From positions 124,001 to 188,000 of the forward strand of contig NZ_FRBY01000003.1 in NCBI RefSeq assembly GCF_900142735.1: 64,000 bases of DNA, read 5' to 3'. The notes beneath the pieces were generated by a model. The model saw nothing but the letters and a program-made list of their open reading frames with translations, did not search any database and had not been told where the DNA came from. The stretch is from Flavobacterium saccharophilum (GTDB lineage Bacteria > Bacteroidota > Bacteroidia > Flavobacteriales > Flavobacteriaceae). Positions 9,188-18,994 of this stretch are shown in pieces. Both the position numbers and the translations under genes were made by a program. Numbering within the stretch: position 1 is the stretch's first letter; each line of letters begins with the position of its first letter.

Positions 9188-11614
9188 ATGGCAAAAATAA
9201 AGCACAATAATTTTATCGATACAGTCGACACTGTTTTTTCAAGTGCAAAAGATAATGGCCTATTGCACCTCTACACAGAAGGCGAATATCTCAATGGCCG
9301 AACAATAAAAATTAACGGTAGCGAAATGCTTCATTTTGGCACTACAGGATATCTTGGGCTTGAACAGGACAAAAGGTTAAAAGATGCTGCAATAAATGCC
9401 ATAACTAATTATGGGACGCAGTTCCCACTTTCTAAAACATACCTCTCGCATCCCCTATATGCGGAACTGGAAAACAAGATAGAACAGATGTACGGCATAC
9501 CTCCTATTATAACAAAGAACAGTACCCTTGGACATATCGCAATTATTCCAACCTTGATAAGAGATGAAGATGCGGTTATTATGGACCATCAGGCCCATTG
9601 GAGTGTACAGAATGCCTGTCAGGTTCTTAAGCTTAGGGGAATACCAGTGGAGATGATACGACATAATAACCTGGAAATGCTGGAAGAAAAAATTCGGAGA
9701 CTAATGGGCAAATCGGGCAAAATATGGTACATGGCCGATGGTGTATATTCTATGTACGGCGATTATGCGCCAGTACAGGAACTGTTGAACCTTGCCCGAA
9801 AGTATCCGCAGCTTCACCTCTATTTTGATGATGTCCATGGAATGAGCTGGAAAGGAAAAAATGGTACTGGTTTTATCTTTGATGCCATTGGAAGTCTGGA
9901 AGAAAATATTGTGGTTGTCAGCACACTTAGCAAAACATTTGGAGCCAGCGGCGCTACCTTTTTCTGCAGTGATAGTAAATTACGTGAGAAGATTAAAACT
10001 TTTGGCGGCCCTCTTACCTTCTCTGCTCAACTAGAGCCGGCATCGGTAGCAGCAGCCATTGCATCCTGCAACATACATCTTTCTTCTGAAATCGAAGAGC
10101 TTCAGACCGAGCTTGCAAAAAAAACAGCTCATTTCGGAACACTACTTTCAAAAAGCAGCCTGCCACTGGTATCTGAAAACGATTCTCCTGTTTTCTTTCT
10201 TGGAATGGGGACGCCCGCTACTGCTTACAATTTCACGAAGCGGCTCTTCAAAGAAGGCTTTTACCTCAACCTTGGCATATACCCGGCTGTACCAATAAAA
10301 AATACCGGAATACGTATCACCATATCTGCACATAACCGGATCGAAGATATTTCCGAGCTTGCGCGTGCAATGGATTACCATTTCCATAAATCGGTCGAAG
10401 AGACCTGCAGCAGTGATGAAAAGATACGGCTAGCCTTTAGAATGGAAATCAGAACAAAACTTCCTGCTAAAAAACAACACAGCGACCTGATGCAAATCGA
10501 CGAGCAGACTACGATAAAGAACATCGATAAGCAGGAATGGAACAGATATTTGGGTGCCTATAATATTCTTGATTGGGATGGAATGCTGTACCAAGAGCAT
10601 ACTTTCGCAAATAGCCAGGATCCCGCCACTAAGATGGACTTCTTCTATTATATAATCCGTGACCAGAAGATGCAGATCGTATTGATGACATACTGCACAT
10701 TCGGTCTATGGAAAGATGATATGCTTTCTACAGAATCAGTGTCCAGACATCTCGAAGAAACTCGAAAAACAGACCCTATGCATATGACCTCCAAAGTGCT
10801 AAGTACCGGCTCGTTGTTTACCGAGGGCTTGCACAGTTATATTGACGATGATCATCCCCTGGCAGAGCAATCAATGCAAATACTATTGCATAAGCTTGAA
10901 GAAAACTACAATTCACTAGGTGCCGATATGCTAGTTCTACGTGATTTCAAGCCTGGATTTCGCTGGGATGAAATGATTAGAAACCAAGGCTATTTCAAGA
11001 TCGATATGCCAGAATCATGTGTTATTGAACATAATCATCTGCGTGTATTCGAGAACTATGGTTCGATTCTTTCTAGCCGCTCCCGCCAGCACTTCAATAA
11101 GGAAATACTGCCATTTGAAAAATTCTATGATGTAAAAATAAAAGATTGCCTTAACGAGGAAGAACTAAACAGGGCCTACCTTCTGTATCGCGAAGTTAAA
11201 AAGCGCAACCTCGCAATAAATACCTTTACTTATAGCAGGGAAGTATTTCAAAACATGAATAGTTCTCCTAACTGGGAATTCATAATCCTGACCCTCAAAG
11301 ATGTACCAGAAAAAGATTTCATAGGCATAATGTTCTGCTACAAAAATCCATCGTCCGTGTATGTGCCCGAACTTATCGGCATGGACTATGCTGCAGGCGA
11401 TGGCTTCAATCTATACAGGCAGCTTCTCTATCAAACCATCAAAAGAGCACGAGAACTTCAGATTAAGCGTATCGATTTCGGCATATCTGCAACTTTCGAG
11501 AAGAAAAAACTTGGCGCATCTATATTACCGAAGGTCGCTTATGTACAAGCCAGGGATAATTACGCTATGGAACTTATGCAGACATTGCAGAACGAAACCA
11601 ACACCGCGCGCTGA
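9188..11614 (+). CDS. Alpha-oxoamine-synthase-like PLP enzyme fused to a GNAT-like acyltransferase domain
   Basis: Residues 1-~410 are a fold-type-I PLP enzyme of the AONS/KBL/serine palmitoyltransferase group: a FGTTGYLGL start, DDVHGMSWKG for the cofactor aspartate and histidine, and STLSKTFGASGA placing the PLP lysine at 249. Residues ~430-808 form a second half. Its last ~170 residues resemble a FemX/BioF2-type GNAT acyltransferase. Enzymes of the first group condense an amino acid with an acyl-CoA; the second would acylate an amine. The fusion therefore suggests an N-acylated amino-ketone lipid or small molecule made by one polypeptide. Neither substrate is visible. It is a single-gene unit downstream of the four-half-site operator and just before rteC. 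Confidence 0.8.
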   Translation: MAKIKHNNFIDTVDTVFSSAKDNGLLHLYTEGEYLNGRTIKINGSEMLHFGTTGYLGLEQDKRLKDAAINAITNYGTQFPLSKTYLSHPLYAELENKIEQMYGIPPIITKNSTLGHIAIIPTLIRDEDAVIMDHQAHWSVQNACQVLKLRGIPVEMIRHNNLEMLEEKIRRLMGKSGKIWYMADGVYSMYGDYAPVQELLNLARKYPQLHLYFDDVHGMSWKGKNGTGFIFDAIGSLEENIVVVSTLSKTFGASGATFFCSDSKLREKIKTFGGPLTFSAQLEPASVAAAIASCNIHLSSEIEELQTELAKKTAHFGTLLSKSSLPLVSENDSPVFFLGMGTPATAYNFTKRLFKEGFYLNLGIYPAVPIKNTGIRITISAHNRIEDISELARAMDYHFHKSVEETCSSDEKIRLAFRMEIRTKLPAKKQHSDLMQIDEQTTIKNIDKQEWNRYLGAYNILDWDGMLYQEHTFANSQDPATKMDFFYYIIRDQKMQIVLMTYCTFGLWKDDMLSTESVSRHLEETRKTDPMHMTSKVLSTGSLFTEGLHSYIDDDHPLAEQSMQILLHKLEENYNSLGADMLVLRDFKPGFRWDEMIRNQGYFKIDMPESCVIEHNHLRVFENYGSILSSRSRQHFNKEILPFEKFYDVKIKDCLNEEELNRAYLLYREVKKRNLAINTFTYSREVFQNMNSSPNWEFIILTLKDVPEKDFIGIMFCYKNPSSVYVPELIGMDYAAGDGFNLYRQLLYQTIKRARELQIKRIDFGISATFEKKKLGASILPKVAYVQARDNYAMELMQTLQNETNTAR

Positions 11615-11714
11615 TATAACACATTTTAATTTCCAACGAAAAGTGACTTCATAACGTTTCAGGGCAGTAACGCCCTCGCTTTTCCTTGTTCATATAAATC
11701 TAAACTCTGTTGCC

Positions 11715-12566
11715 ATGATAAGATCTACATGTGATAACGCGCTTCAGGTTATTCGAAAAGCAGAACAGGAATTCAGCTTAGATCCTGAACATATAATTGA
11801 AAAATCCTACCACATGACCACCGTGCTGCGCAACTTGCTATGCACGGTTAAAAAAAATGTATTAGAAAAAGGTTTTTCAGATGAAAATGAAGAGATCAAT
11901 TTTTTTAAAAGTGTTAAGCCCCAAATACTGGGAAAACTTATCTTCTATAATAAGGTTTTTCGCATTGAGGCAGCTTGCCCCGTAGTGAGCGGCAAGATGC
12001 ATCATAAATATTTTTCAAATGAGCTCAACATGCTCAAACAGGAATATAAAGAACACTTTTATAATACTGATTTCTATCGGTACTACCGCACGGGAAGAAC
12101 TGAATGGGACCATCATTTTTTTTGTCTCGGAAAAATAGATCTGCATGAAGGAGTCAATAGTTTCGTTTTTGAAATAGACACTCAATTCTCTACCTATTAC
12201 GATTATAAAGTAGCACGCATAATTGCAAACGAATTACTTTACAGTTACCTGCTTTCCAAAATTGAACCCGATACTTCGCAAAACAATCTGTTTGCAGACG
12301 GAAATAACAGTAACAGGGATTTTTTCTGGACAGACTCAAAAAATGCCCTGATCGAGTTAATTTACGCACTTCATGCCTCAGGAAGCATTTCCCATGGTAA
12401 AGCGGGAATCCGCAAAATAAGTATGGTTTTTCAGCTGCTTTTCAGAATCCAGCTAGGTGATGTCCATCATGCCTACCATCGAATGAAAGACAGGGCGGAC
12501 AGCAAAAGCATTTTTCTGGACCAGCTGAAATCGTCACTTAAACAGCATATGGAAAAGGAAGCTTAG
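11715..12566 (+). CDS. rteC: RteC-family regulator of conjugative-element excision
   Basis: The 283-residue protein matches the RteC family over its length: an N-terminal helical part and the family block around FFKSVKPQILGKLIFYNKVF and YYRTGRTEWDHHFF. In CTnDOT, RteC activates excision genes. Here it opens the conjugative-element region and is followed 224 bases later by an excisionase-like gene, fitting that role. The C-terminal ~70 residues (ALIELIYALHASGSISHGKAGI) are the predicted winged-helix-like DNA-binding part. Confidence 0.85.
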   Translation: MIRSTCDNALQVIRKAEQEFSLDPEHIIEKSYHMTTVLRNLLCTVKKNVLEKGFSDENEEINFFKSVKPQILGKLIFYNKVFRIEAACPVVSGKMHHKYFSNELNMLKQEYKEHFYNTDFYRYYRTGRTEWDHHFFCLGKIDLHEGVNSFVFEIDTQFSTYYDYKVARIIANELLYSYLLSKIEPDTSQNNLFADGNNSNRDFFWTDSKNALIELIYALHASGSISHGKAGIRKISMVFQLLFRIQLGDVHHAYHRMKDRADSKSIFLDQLKSSLKQHMEKEA

Positions 12567-12790
12567 ACCATTATCACAGCAATTGTCTTACCAATGTCAT
12601 GCAATTGGCAGCTGCTGCGCTAAGGCGGAGCAATAGTTCAAAATACTCGCCAACAGTTGCAAAACGGTAAATCTCAAATGCTCGATAATTGTTAAAATCT
12701 TCATAAAACACATTTTTCCATTGGCTTTCATTGGCAGATTAAAAGTTTTGTCATACTCAACTTTGCAGAATTAATGCAAAGGATATCAAC

Positions 12791-13099
12791 ATGAATATAG
12801 ATAGAATGGAATTCATATCGTGGATGGAACGGATCATAGAACGTTTCGATCTCATGACCGCGCATATCAATGATTTGGAAAAAAAGCGCGGAACTGTTGA
12901 CGGCGAAGAACTTTTAGACAACCAGGATATTTTACAGATGCTAAAGATAAGTTCCAGGTCACTGCAGCGATACAGGTCTTCTGGCAGGCTACCTTACTAT
13001 ACGATCAGCGGAAAGATATATTACAAGCTGTCGGATGTACATCAGTTCATCAGGGACAGTTTTACTGCCCGCATTCCTATTAGATGCGACAACAAGTGA
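12791..13099 (+). CDS. Excisionase/MerR-like helix-turn-helix protein
   Basis: The 102-residue protein has a short N-terminal helix (residues 5-30) and a winged helix-turn-helix of the excisionase/MerR type at residues 40-95 (LLDNQDILQMLKIS, RSLQRYRSSGRLPYY, then a YYKLSDVHQFI wing). Proteins of this size and fold, found next to rteC in Bacteroidetes elements, act as recombination directionality factors or tra regulators. No integrase is near it, so its partner is unknown. A 224-base AT-rich gap upstream holds motifs resembling the 9.0 kb operator. Confidence 0.8.
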   Translation: MNIDRMEFISWMERIIERFDLMTAHINDLEKKRGTVDGEELLDNQDILQMLKISSRSLQRYRSSGRLPYYTISGKIYYKLSDVHQFIRDSFTARIPIRCDNK

Positions 13100-13181
13100 A
13101 AAATGAAGCCAGTTGGCTCCCTTTGCCGTTCAACGGTAAGGCATCTTTTAATTTCGCAAATGAATTCAAAAATCTCAGACT

Positions 13182-14642
13182 ATGGATAAAAAAACTGAAA
13201 ATACAGTCCGACCTCATGAAGAACTGACAGATATACTGCTGGTATTTGACAAAGAGAAAAAGAAAATTATGGCTGTGAAGGGACTGGATGAAAACGGCAA
13301 TCTGGAAACCGTGCAGCCTGTAAAGAAAAACCAGAACCAATTTATGCGTGTGGACAGGCAAGGCGATCTGTTTTCCAATTTCTTCTCCAATTTTTTCAGC
13401 CAGCTGAAAAACCCCACAAATTTCATGTTCTTCAAAGTTCCCGAACCTTTAGCTATTGATGCAGCGAAGGAACTTCAGAAAAACATCAATGAACCGACAT
13501 CTACTATAGAAGAAATAATAGAGCAGAATAAAATTAAAACAGAAGTGCAGGAAAATAATAAACAAGTAAATAAAAATAATATGGAAACAACACAGACAAA
13601 TCCGGAAACAAGTGAATACAAATTCAAACCGGAGCAGATTGATTGGGAAACATTAAACCATTTGGGTTTAAGCAAAGAAAAACTTGAAAAAATGAGCCTG
13701 CTCGATCCGCTGCTTAAAGGATACAAAACAAATGAGCTTGTACCGGTCAGTCTTAACCTTGGTACTGCGGTTACAAGATTGGATGCCCGATTATCCCTTA
13801 AACAAAACGACGAAGGACAGGTTGTCGTGGCCATACACGGCATCCGTAAAGGGCCTAATCTAAATTTTCCGTTCTTCGGTCACGAGTTTAGCAAGGAAGA
13901 TAAAGAAAATCTGCAGCAGACTGGTAATATGGGTCGCGTAGTGAACCTTACGAATCCAAAAAATAATGAGATCATGCCCTCTATTATCAGTATTGACAGA
14001 CTTACCAATGAAGTGGTAGCGCTACGTACTGATTTCATTAAAATCCCTGACGATATTAAAGGGATAAAACTGAACGATCAGCAGAAACAGACTTTGCTGG
14101 AAGGAAAACCTCTTCTTTTGGAAAATATGGTTTCCAAGAAAGGAACTGCTTTTGATGCAACTGTACAATTCAATGCAGATAAACGTTTTGTAGAGTTTCT
14201 TTTTGACAGAACAGACTCCAATAAACAGGCACATGGCAATCAGCAGAACCAGACTCCCGGGGCGCCAAAAATCTTTCGTGACAAAGAACTTGACAGTGAG
14301 CAACATCAAAAACTGAAAGACGGCCAGACCGTTTATATCAGCGGTTTAGTGGATAAGAAAGGCAAGGAATATAATGGCTACATTACGTACAGCAAGGAAA
14401 CTAATAAAACAGAATTTTCATTCCAGAACCCAGACAAGATCAAAGAACAGATAAAACCTTCTGAGGCGCATAAAACACAGACTGCTGTCAATTCCGAAGG
14501 AAAAACCAATGAGGCTACTAAGAATATAAACGAGCCTTTAAAATCGGGACAGTCAAATCCTGATAATAAAAAACAACAGGAGCAACAGGGGCAACTGGAA
14601 GTATCCGATTCATCTTCTCAATCCAAAGGCCGTAAAAGGTAA
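13182..14642 (+). CDS. DUF3945-domain mobile-element protein
   Basis: The 486-residue protein begins with a DUF4099-like part (LLVFDKEKKKIMAVKGLDENGN) and carries DUF3945 repeats between residues ~285 and 420. At least two copies of a ~30-residue unit are visible: a GKPLLLENMVSKKGTAF block and a GQTVYISGLVDKKGKEY block. The ends are charged and low in complexity (EQNKIKTEVQENNKQVNK). It lies five bases from topB, so the two are one operon. The family is restricted to Bacteroidetes mobile elements and its function is not established; coupling to topoisomerase III suggests a DNA-processing role. The same ~30-residue unit recurs at the C-terminus of the topoisomerase. Confidence 0.8.
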   Translation: MDKKTENTVRPHEELTDILLVFDKEKKKIMAVKGLDENGNLETVQPVKKNQNQFMRVDRQGDLFSNFFSNFFSQLKNPTNFMFFKVPEPLAIDAAKELQKNINEPTSTIEEIIEQNKIKTEVQENNKQVNKNNMETTQTNPETSEYKFKPEQIDWETLNHLGLSKEKLEKMSLLDPLLKGYKTNELVPVSLNLGTAVTRLDARLSLKQNDEGQVVVAIHGIRKGPNLNFPFFGHEFSKEDKENLQQTGNMGRVVNLTNPKNNEIMPSIISIDRLTNEVVALRTDFIKIPDDIKGIKLNDQQKQTLLEGKPLLLENMVSKKGTAFDATVQFNADKRFVEFLFDRTDSNKQAHGNQQNQTPGAPKIFRDKELDSEQHQKLKDGQTVYISGLVDKKGKEYNGYITYSKETNKTEFSFQNPDKIKEQIKPSEAHKTQTAVNSEGKTNEATKNINEPLKSGQSNPDNKKQQEQQGQLEVSDSSSQSKGRKR

Positions 14643-14647
14643 AATGT

Positions 14648-16729
14648 ATGATAACTGTTATTGCAGAAAAACCCAGTGTAGCAAGGGAAATAGCCGTACT
14701 GCTTGGAGCCACAGAAAAAAAAGAGGGCTACCTGACAGGCAACGGCTATTTTGTTACATGGGCATTTGGACATTTAATTGGGCTGGCGATGCCGGAAGAT
14801 TACGGAATTACCGGATTTCAGAAATCCTCCCTTCCAATATTACCCAATCCTTTTTTATTGATGATACGCAAGGTCAAAAAGGATAAAATCTATAGCACAG
14901 ATATGGGCGCTTTGGCGCAGATAAAAATTATTGAGGATGTCATTGAACGAAGCGAAAAGATTATTGCTGCGACCGATGCAGGACGGGAGGGCGAATTAAT
15001 ATTCCGCTACATCTACCAATACCTTAAGTGCAGCAAGCCATTTGAGCGTTTATGGATCAGTTCCCTTACTGAAAAAGCCATTAAGAAAGGCTTTGAAAAT
15101 CTGAAACCGGGAAGCGATTTTGACGGACTTTTTAAGGCTGCACAAAGCAGAAGCCGTGCCGATTGGCTCGTTGGGATCAATACCTCGCAGGCACTAAGCA
15201 TAGCGGCAGGTGATGGCGTTTATTCACTAGGCAGGGTCCAGACCCCTACCCTCGCCTTGATCTGCAGGCGTTATCTGGAAAACAAAAACTTTTCCGTTAA
15301 GCAGTACTGGCAGATAGAATTACAGCATACAAAAGACTTCATTGATTTTAAAAGCCTTTCAAAAAACAAATGGGAAAATGATATAAAGGGGGCTCAAGAT
15401 ACACTGAAGTCCATCAAAAGAAACGATAATACCGCGACAGTTGTATCGGCAGAAACCATAAATTTGACAGAACAGCCTCCATTGCTCTTTGACCTTACCG
15501 GCTTGCAGAAAGAAGCCAATATAAAACTAAACCTGTCTGCACAGGAAACACTGAACGTCGCTCAAATCCTGTATGAAAAGAAACTGATAACCTATCCACG
15601 AACCGGCAGCAAGTATATACCCGAAGATGTATGGGATACAATCCCAGGCCTGGTCAGTGGTTTGCAGGACAATAAAATCTTCAGGCAAGAGATTTTAAAA
15701 GTAAAATTGGGACATTTAAACAAACGAATCGTCAATGACCTTCGTGTTACCGATCACCATGGATTGCTGACCACAGAAAAAATCCCCTCGTCCCTCCCCG
15801 CAAAAGAAAATGCAGTTTATAATATGATTGCCCTCAGGCTGCTTGAAGCGGTTTCACAACCGTGTATCAAAGAGACAACCAAAATCATACTAGAGGTTCT
15901 GCACCTTGATTTTATACTTCATAGCAGTAGAATAACAGAGCCAGGCTGGCGTTCGATCAGAGGCAGCTTTTATGAAAAGGAAGCTCCGCAGGAACTGCCA
16001 GATCTTAAAAAAGGCGATCAGTTCAAAATCAAAAATGGTTATGTTCTGGAAAAGAAAACAGTTCCTCCGGTTCTGTACACCGAAGCAGGGATTTTATCTG
16101 CAATGGAGACAGCCGGACAGGACATCGAAAAGCCGGAAGGATCCAGCGCTATGCAAAGTATTGCCATCGGTACGCCCGCGACAAGATCCGGTATCATAGA
16201 GACCCTTTTTGCCCGCAATTATATAGAGAGGAAAAAAAGGTCACTCCTGCCTACTCAAAAAGGCCTACAGGTTTACGAGCTGGTTAAGGACAAGAAAATT
16301 GCCGATGCAGCAATGACCGCCCAGTGGGAGGGTGCCTTAAAAAAAATCGAAAACAATGAAGCTGATGCGGAAGTTTTTCAAAAGGAAATGGAAATGTACA
16401 CGTCCTGCATCACATATGAATTGATGCAAACTTCCACTGTTCAAAATAGCCAAAGGCAGCTCTTATGTCCCAAATGCAAAAATCACAATCTCATTATCAG
16501 GGACAAAATTGCCAAATGCAAAGACGAGGCATGTAACTGGTTTCAGTACCGCAGCATCTGCGGCGTACATTTAAGCTTGTCTGAAATTGAAAAACTTGTT
16601 CTTCACGGCAGGACCTCTCTCATAAGCGGTATGAAAAGCAAAGCCGGAAAGGAATTTAGCGCTTATATCGTACTGAACGAACAAGGGGGAACCTTTTTTG
16701 AATTCGGTACAAGACAAGCTAAAAAATAA
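14648..16729 (+). CDS. topB: Type IA DNA topoisomerase III
   Basis: The 693-residue protein has a TOPRIM domain at the N-terminus (AEKPSVAREIA; TDAGREGELIFRYIY) and the active-site motif LITYPRTGSKY, giving catalytic Tyr316. It would cut and rejoin single strands, decatenating DNA during transfer or replication of the element. A four-cysteine zinc motif (CPKCKNHN ... CKDEACNW) follows near residue 605. The last ~45 residues resemble the DUF3945 unit of the preceding gene. The start chosen fits the family start MITVIAEKPSVA. Confidence 0.93.
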   Translation: MITVIAEKPSVAREIAVLLGATEKKEGYLTGNGYFVTWAFGHLIGLAMPEDYGITGFQKSSLPILPNPFLLMIRKVKKDKIYSTDMGALAQIKIIEDVIERSEKIIAATDAGREGELIFRYIYQYLKCSKPFERLWISSLTEKAIKKGFENLKPGSDFDGLFKAAQSRSRADWLVGINTSQALSIAAGDGVYSLGRVQTPTLALICRRYLENKNFSVKQYWQIELQHTKDFIDFKSLSKNKWENDIKGAQDTLKSIKRNDNTATVVSAETINLTEQPPLLFDLTGLQKEANIKLNLSAQETLNVAQILYEKKLITYPRTGSKYIPEDVWDTIPGLVSGLQDNKIFRQEILKVKLGHLNKRIVNDLRVTDHHGLLTTEKIPSSLPAKENAVYNMIALRLLEAVSQPCIKETTKIILEVLHLDFILHSSRITEPGWRSIRGSFYEKEAPQELPDLKKGDQFKIKNGYVLEKKTVPPVLYTEAGILSAMETAGQDIEKPEGSSAMQSIAIGTPATRSGIIETLFARNYIERKKRSLLPTQKGLQVYELVKDKKIADAAMTAQWEGALKKIENNEADAEVFQKEMEMYTSCITYELMQTSTVQNSQRQLLCPKCKNHNLIIRDKIAKCKDEACNWFQYRSICGVHLSLSEIEKLVLHGRTSLISGMKSKAGKEFSAYIVLNEQGGTFFEFGTRQAKK

Positions 16730-16765
16730 TGCTCGCCGAAATTGTAACGCTTACTAAGGATTGAG

Positions 16766-16797
16766 GGACCATCAAATTGCTGATGGTCCTTTTTTTT
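16766..16797 (+). terminator. Terminator downstream of topB
   Basis: GGACCATCA (16766-16774) pairs perfectly with TGATGGTCC (16781-16789) around a six-base loop and is followed by a run of T. It overlaps the last codons of the converging mobC gene. Confidence 0.85.
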
Positions 16798-18796
16798 GCT
16801 CTTTTTGTATCAGGTGTTGTAGAGAAGGATCGTTTTTAATGCGGTTAAGCTCTACTTCTATAACCTTGACAATATCTAGTTTTATTCTTTTATAATTGGC
16901 GTCAATCTCCCTCTTCATTGTATCGTTCCCGTTGTCATCAATAAAATTTAATATTTGGGGAATATCGTGATACGCTTTGGCGTCAGCAGTTACTTTTTCA
17001 TTATCTACAACAATTTCAGCATGAAACATTTTCTGCTCGATACGCTCATCAAAATTGTCCGAAACTGCCCCTACAAAGAAGCCTTGCGTTAATGTTGAAA
17101 TTTTGGAAGCTGGAATGAGGCTGTCTAATTGCGTCGATATGGAGGTGGATGTGTCACTGCGGTTTATGCTCATGCTTTGTCTCCTCTGCAGAATCTTACC
17201 GAAACGCTCCGACAGGTTTTTCGCAGTTTCGCCTACGACCTGGCCGCTGAAAATATTGCCAACGGTATTTTGGATAACCTTGCTTTCCTTGTCGCCGTAA
17301 TCCCTGTTTAATTGTGAAAAATCCTGAAAGCCAAGACAGACTGCTACCTTGTTGCTGCGGGCTGTGGCAATAAGATTATCCAGTCCCCGGAAATAAATAG
17401 TCGGCAGCTCATCAATAATTACCGAACTTTTTAACTGTCCCTTTTTATTTATCAGTTTTACAATGCGGGAATTGTACAGCCCAAGTGCCGCAGAGTAGAT
17501 GTTCTGACGGTCGGGGTTATTGCCGACACATAATACTTTTGGCTCTTTGGGATTATTAATATCCAGCGAAAAATCATCACCGGTCATTACCCAGTAAAGG
17601 CTTGGGGAGATCATACGGGATAAAGGAATCTTCGCTGATGCAATCTGGCCCTGCAGCTGATCCTGCGCCCCGCCCTGCCATGCATCCATAAACGGTGATA
17701 AATAGTTCTCCAGCTCTGAATATGATGTGAGAATCGTAAAAACGTCTGCATATTTTTTATTCAAGAGCTCAATGGCATGGGGAAAGGTACAGTGTCTGCC
17801 GTTATCATAGATTTTAAGAAACCAGATAATCGCAGCCAAAAGAATAATAGGACTCTCAACGAAGAAATCTCCCTGCTTTTGTATCCAGCTCCTGTTCAGG
17901 TTGAGCATTATGGTGTATGCGGCCTCATATGCATCCGAAATATCGGTCATGAAATCGGGATTCAGGGGATTGCAGCGGTGACTTTTCCTCGGGTCATCAA
18001 AGTTGATTACATAGAATTTAGGCTTGACTTTGTACCTGTTATGATGCTTCAGTAAATGATTGTAGGCTATAGTGGAAAGGTCGTCAAACTTGAAGTCATA
18101 GATGTACATTGAAAATCCTTTTTCAATCTGCTGCTTGATGAAATTGTTTACGATAGCGTATGATTTACCCGATCCCGGCGTGCCAAGCACAATTGTTGCC
18201 CTAAATGGATTCACTATATTTATCCAGCCATTATTCCACTTGTTTTTATAAAAGAACCGGGTAGGAAGGTTGACCGAATATTCGTTTTGCATGAGTTTTG
18301 TCTCCTGCTGGAAACTTTCATTCTCATTATTGAATACATCATCCATCAGGTTGGTGCGCAAAAGACGACTAGCCCAGACTCCAGCTACCATTAAAGCGAT
18401 GTATCCCAGTCCTAATGTAAGGATATAAAAGAAGGCTGCTGTTTCCTCGGGCAGCCTCAACAACGGGGCATTTAAAAAGAATAAAACAAAGCCCGTACCG
18501 AAAGCACTATAGATCTTAGCCCGGGAAATTTTCTCATTCTTTACGCCCTTAGTTCCAAGGCAGCTTAAAGCAAGTAATAGAACGGCAAAAACTTTCGTAT
18601 AAAGCTTATGCGAAAACAGGCCCGCTGCACGGTCGAAACTGCCCAATATCTTATTAACGGTTAGCTGTGTCCATCCTTTTTCCAGAAAAAAACCATAACA
18701 GTACCAATATATATGCATTAGTACTATCAGTATACTAACTGCTCTCATGAATGCCATTATCTTGGCTAGCCCTCTTAAATCATCATCGCCCTGCAT
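16772..18796 (-). CDS. mobC: VirD4-type coupling ATPase (MobC)
   Basis: This is a 674-residue conjugative coupling protein. About four membrane helices occupy residues 18-142. The nucleotide-binding domain has a Walker A motif LGTPGSGKS (Lys211) and a Walker B strand SVIIDELPTI near residue 455. It would dock the relaxosome at the inner-membrane face of the secretion channel and pump DNA. In Bacteroidetes elements this protein is called MobC, while TraG is the VirB4 ATPase. It is on the same strand as mobB/mobA but separated from them by an opposite-strand membrane gene. Confidence 0.9.
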   Translation of the reverse strand: MQGDDDLRGLAKIMAFMRAVSILIVLMHIYWYCYGFFLEKGWTQLTVNKILGSFDRAAGLFSHKLYTKVFAVLLLALSCLGTKGVKNEKISRAKIYSAFGTGFVLFFLNAPLLRLPEETAAFFYILTLGLGYIALMVAGVWASRLLRTNLMDDVFNNENESFQQETKLMQNEYSVNLPTRFFYKNKWNNGWINIVNPFRATIVLGTPGSGKSYAIVNNFIKQQIEKGFSMYIYDFKFDDLSTIAYNHLLKHHNRYKVKPKFYVINFDDPRKSHRCNPLNPDFMTDISDAYEAAYTIMLNLNRSWIQKQGDFFVESPIILLAAIIWFLKIYDNGRHCTFPHAIELLNKKYADVFTILTSYSELENYLSPFMDAWQGGAQDQLQGQIASAKIPLSRMISPSLYWVMTGDDFSLDINNPKEPKVLCVGNNPDRQNIYSAALGLYNSRIVKLINKKGQLKSSVIIDELPTIYFRGLDNLIATARSNKVAVCLGFQDFSQLNRDYGDKESKVIQNTVGNIFSGQVVGETAKNLSERFGKILQRRQSMSINRSDTSTSISTQLDSLIPASKISTLTQGFFVGAVSDNFDERIEQKMFHAEIVVDNEKVTADAKAYHDIPQILNFIDDNGNDTMKREIDANYKRIKLDIVKVIEVELNRIKNDPSLQHLIQKEQKKGPSAI

Positions 18797-18994
18797 TTTA
18801 CAATGTTTAATGTTAGGGCGTGAAATTAAATGCTGTTCACCGCGGCATTAAGAACAAGGCGGACTTTAGCTGCTTCTGTCCTCCTTTGGCGCGCGTCCTC
18901 CAGTCGGCTTTAATTTTTATATCAATATTTTTAGTAAATTTATAACCCTGAATACCAAAGTCTTATCTGATAGACAAGTAAACATTAAGCAAAA

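Noticed and set aside
12720..12770. Two TTTG words upstream of the excisionase-like gene as a promoter
   Set aside because: Their spacing (15 bases) is too short for the flavobacterial TTTG...TAnnTTTG promoter.
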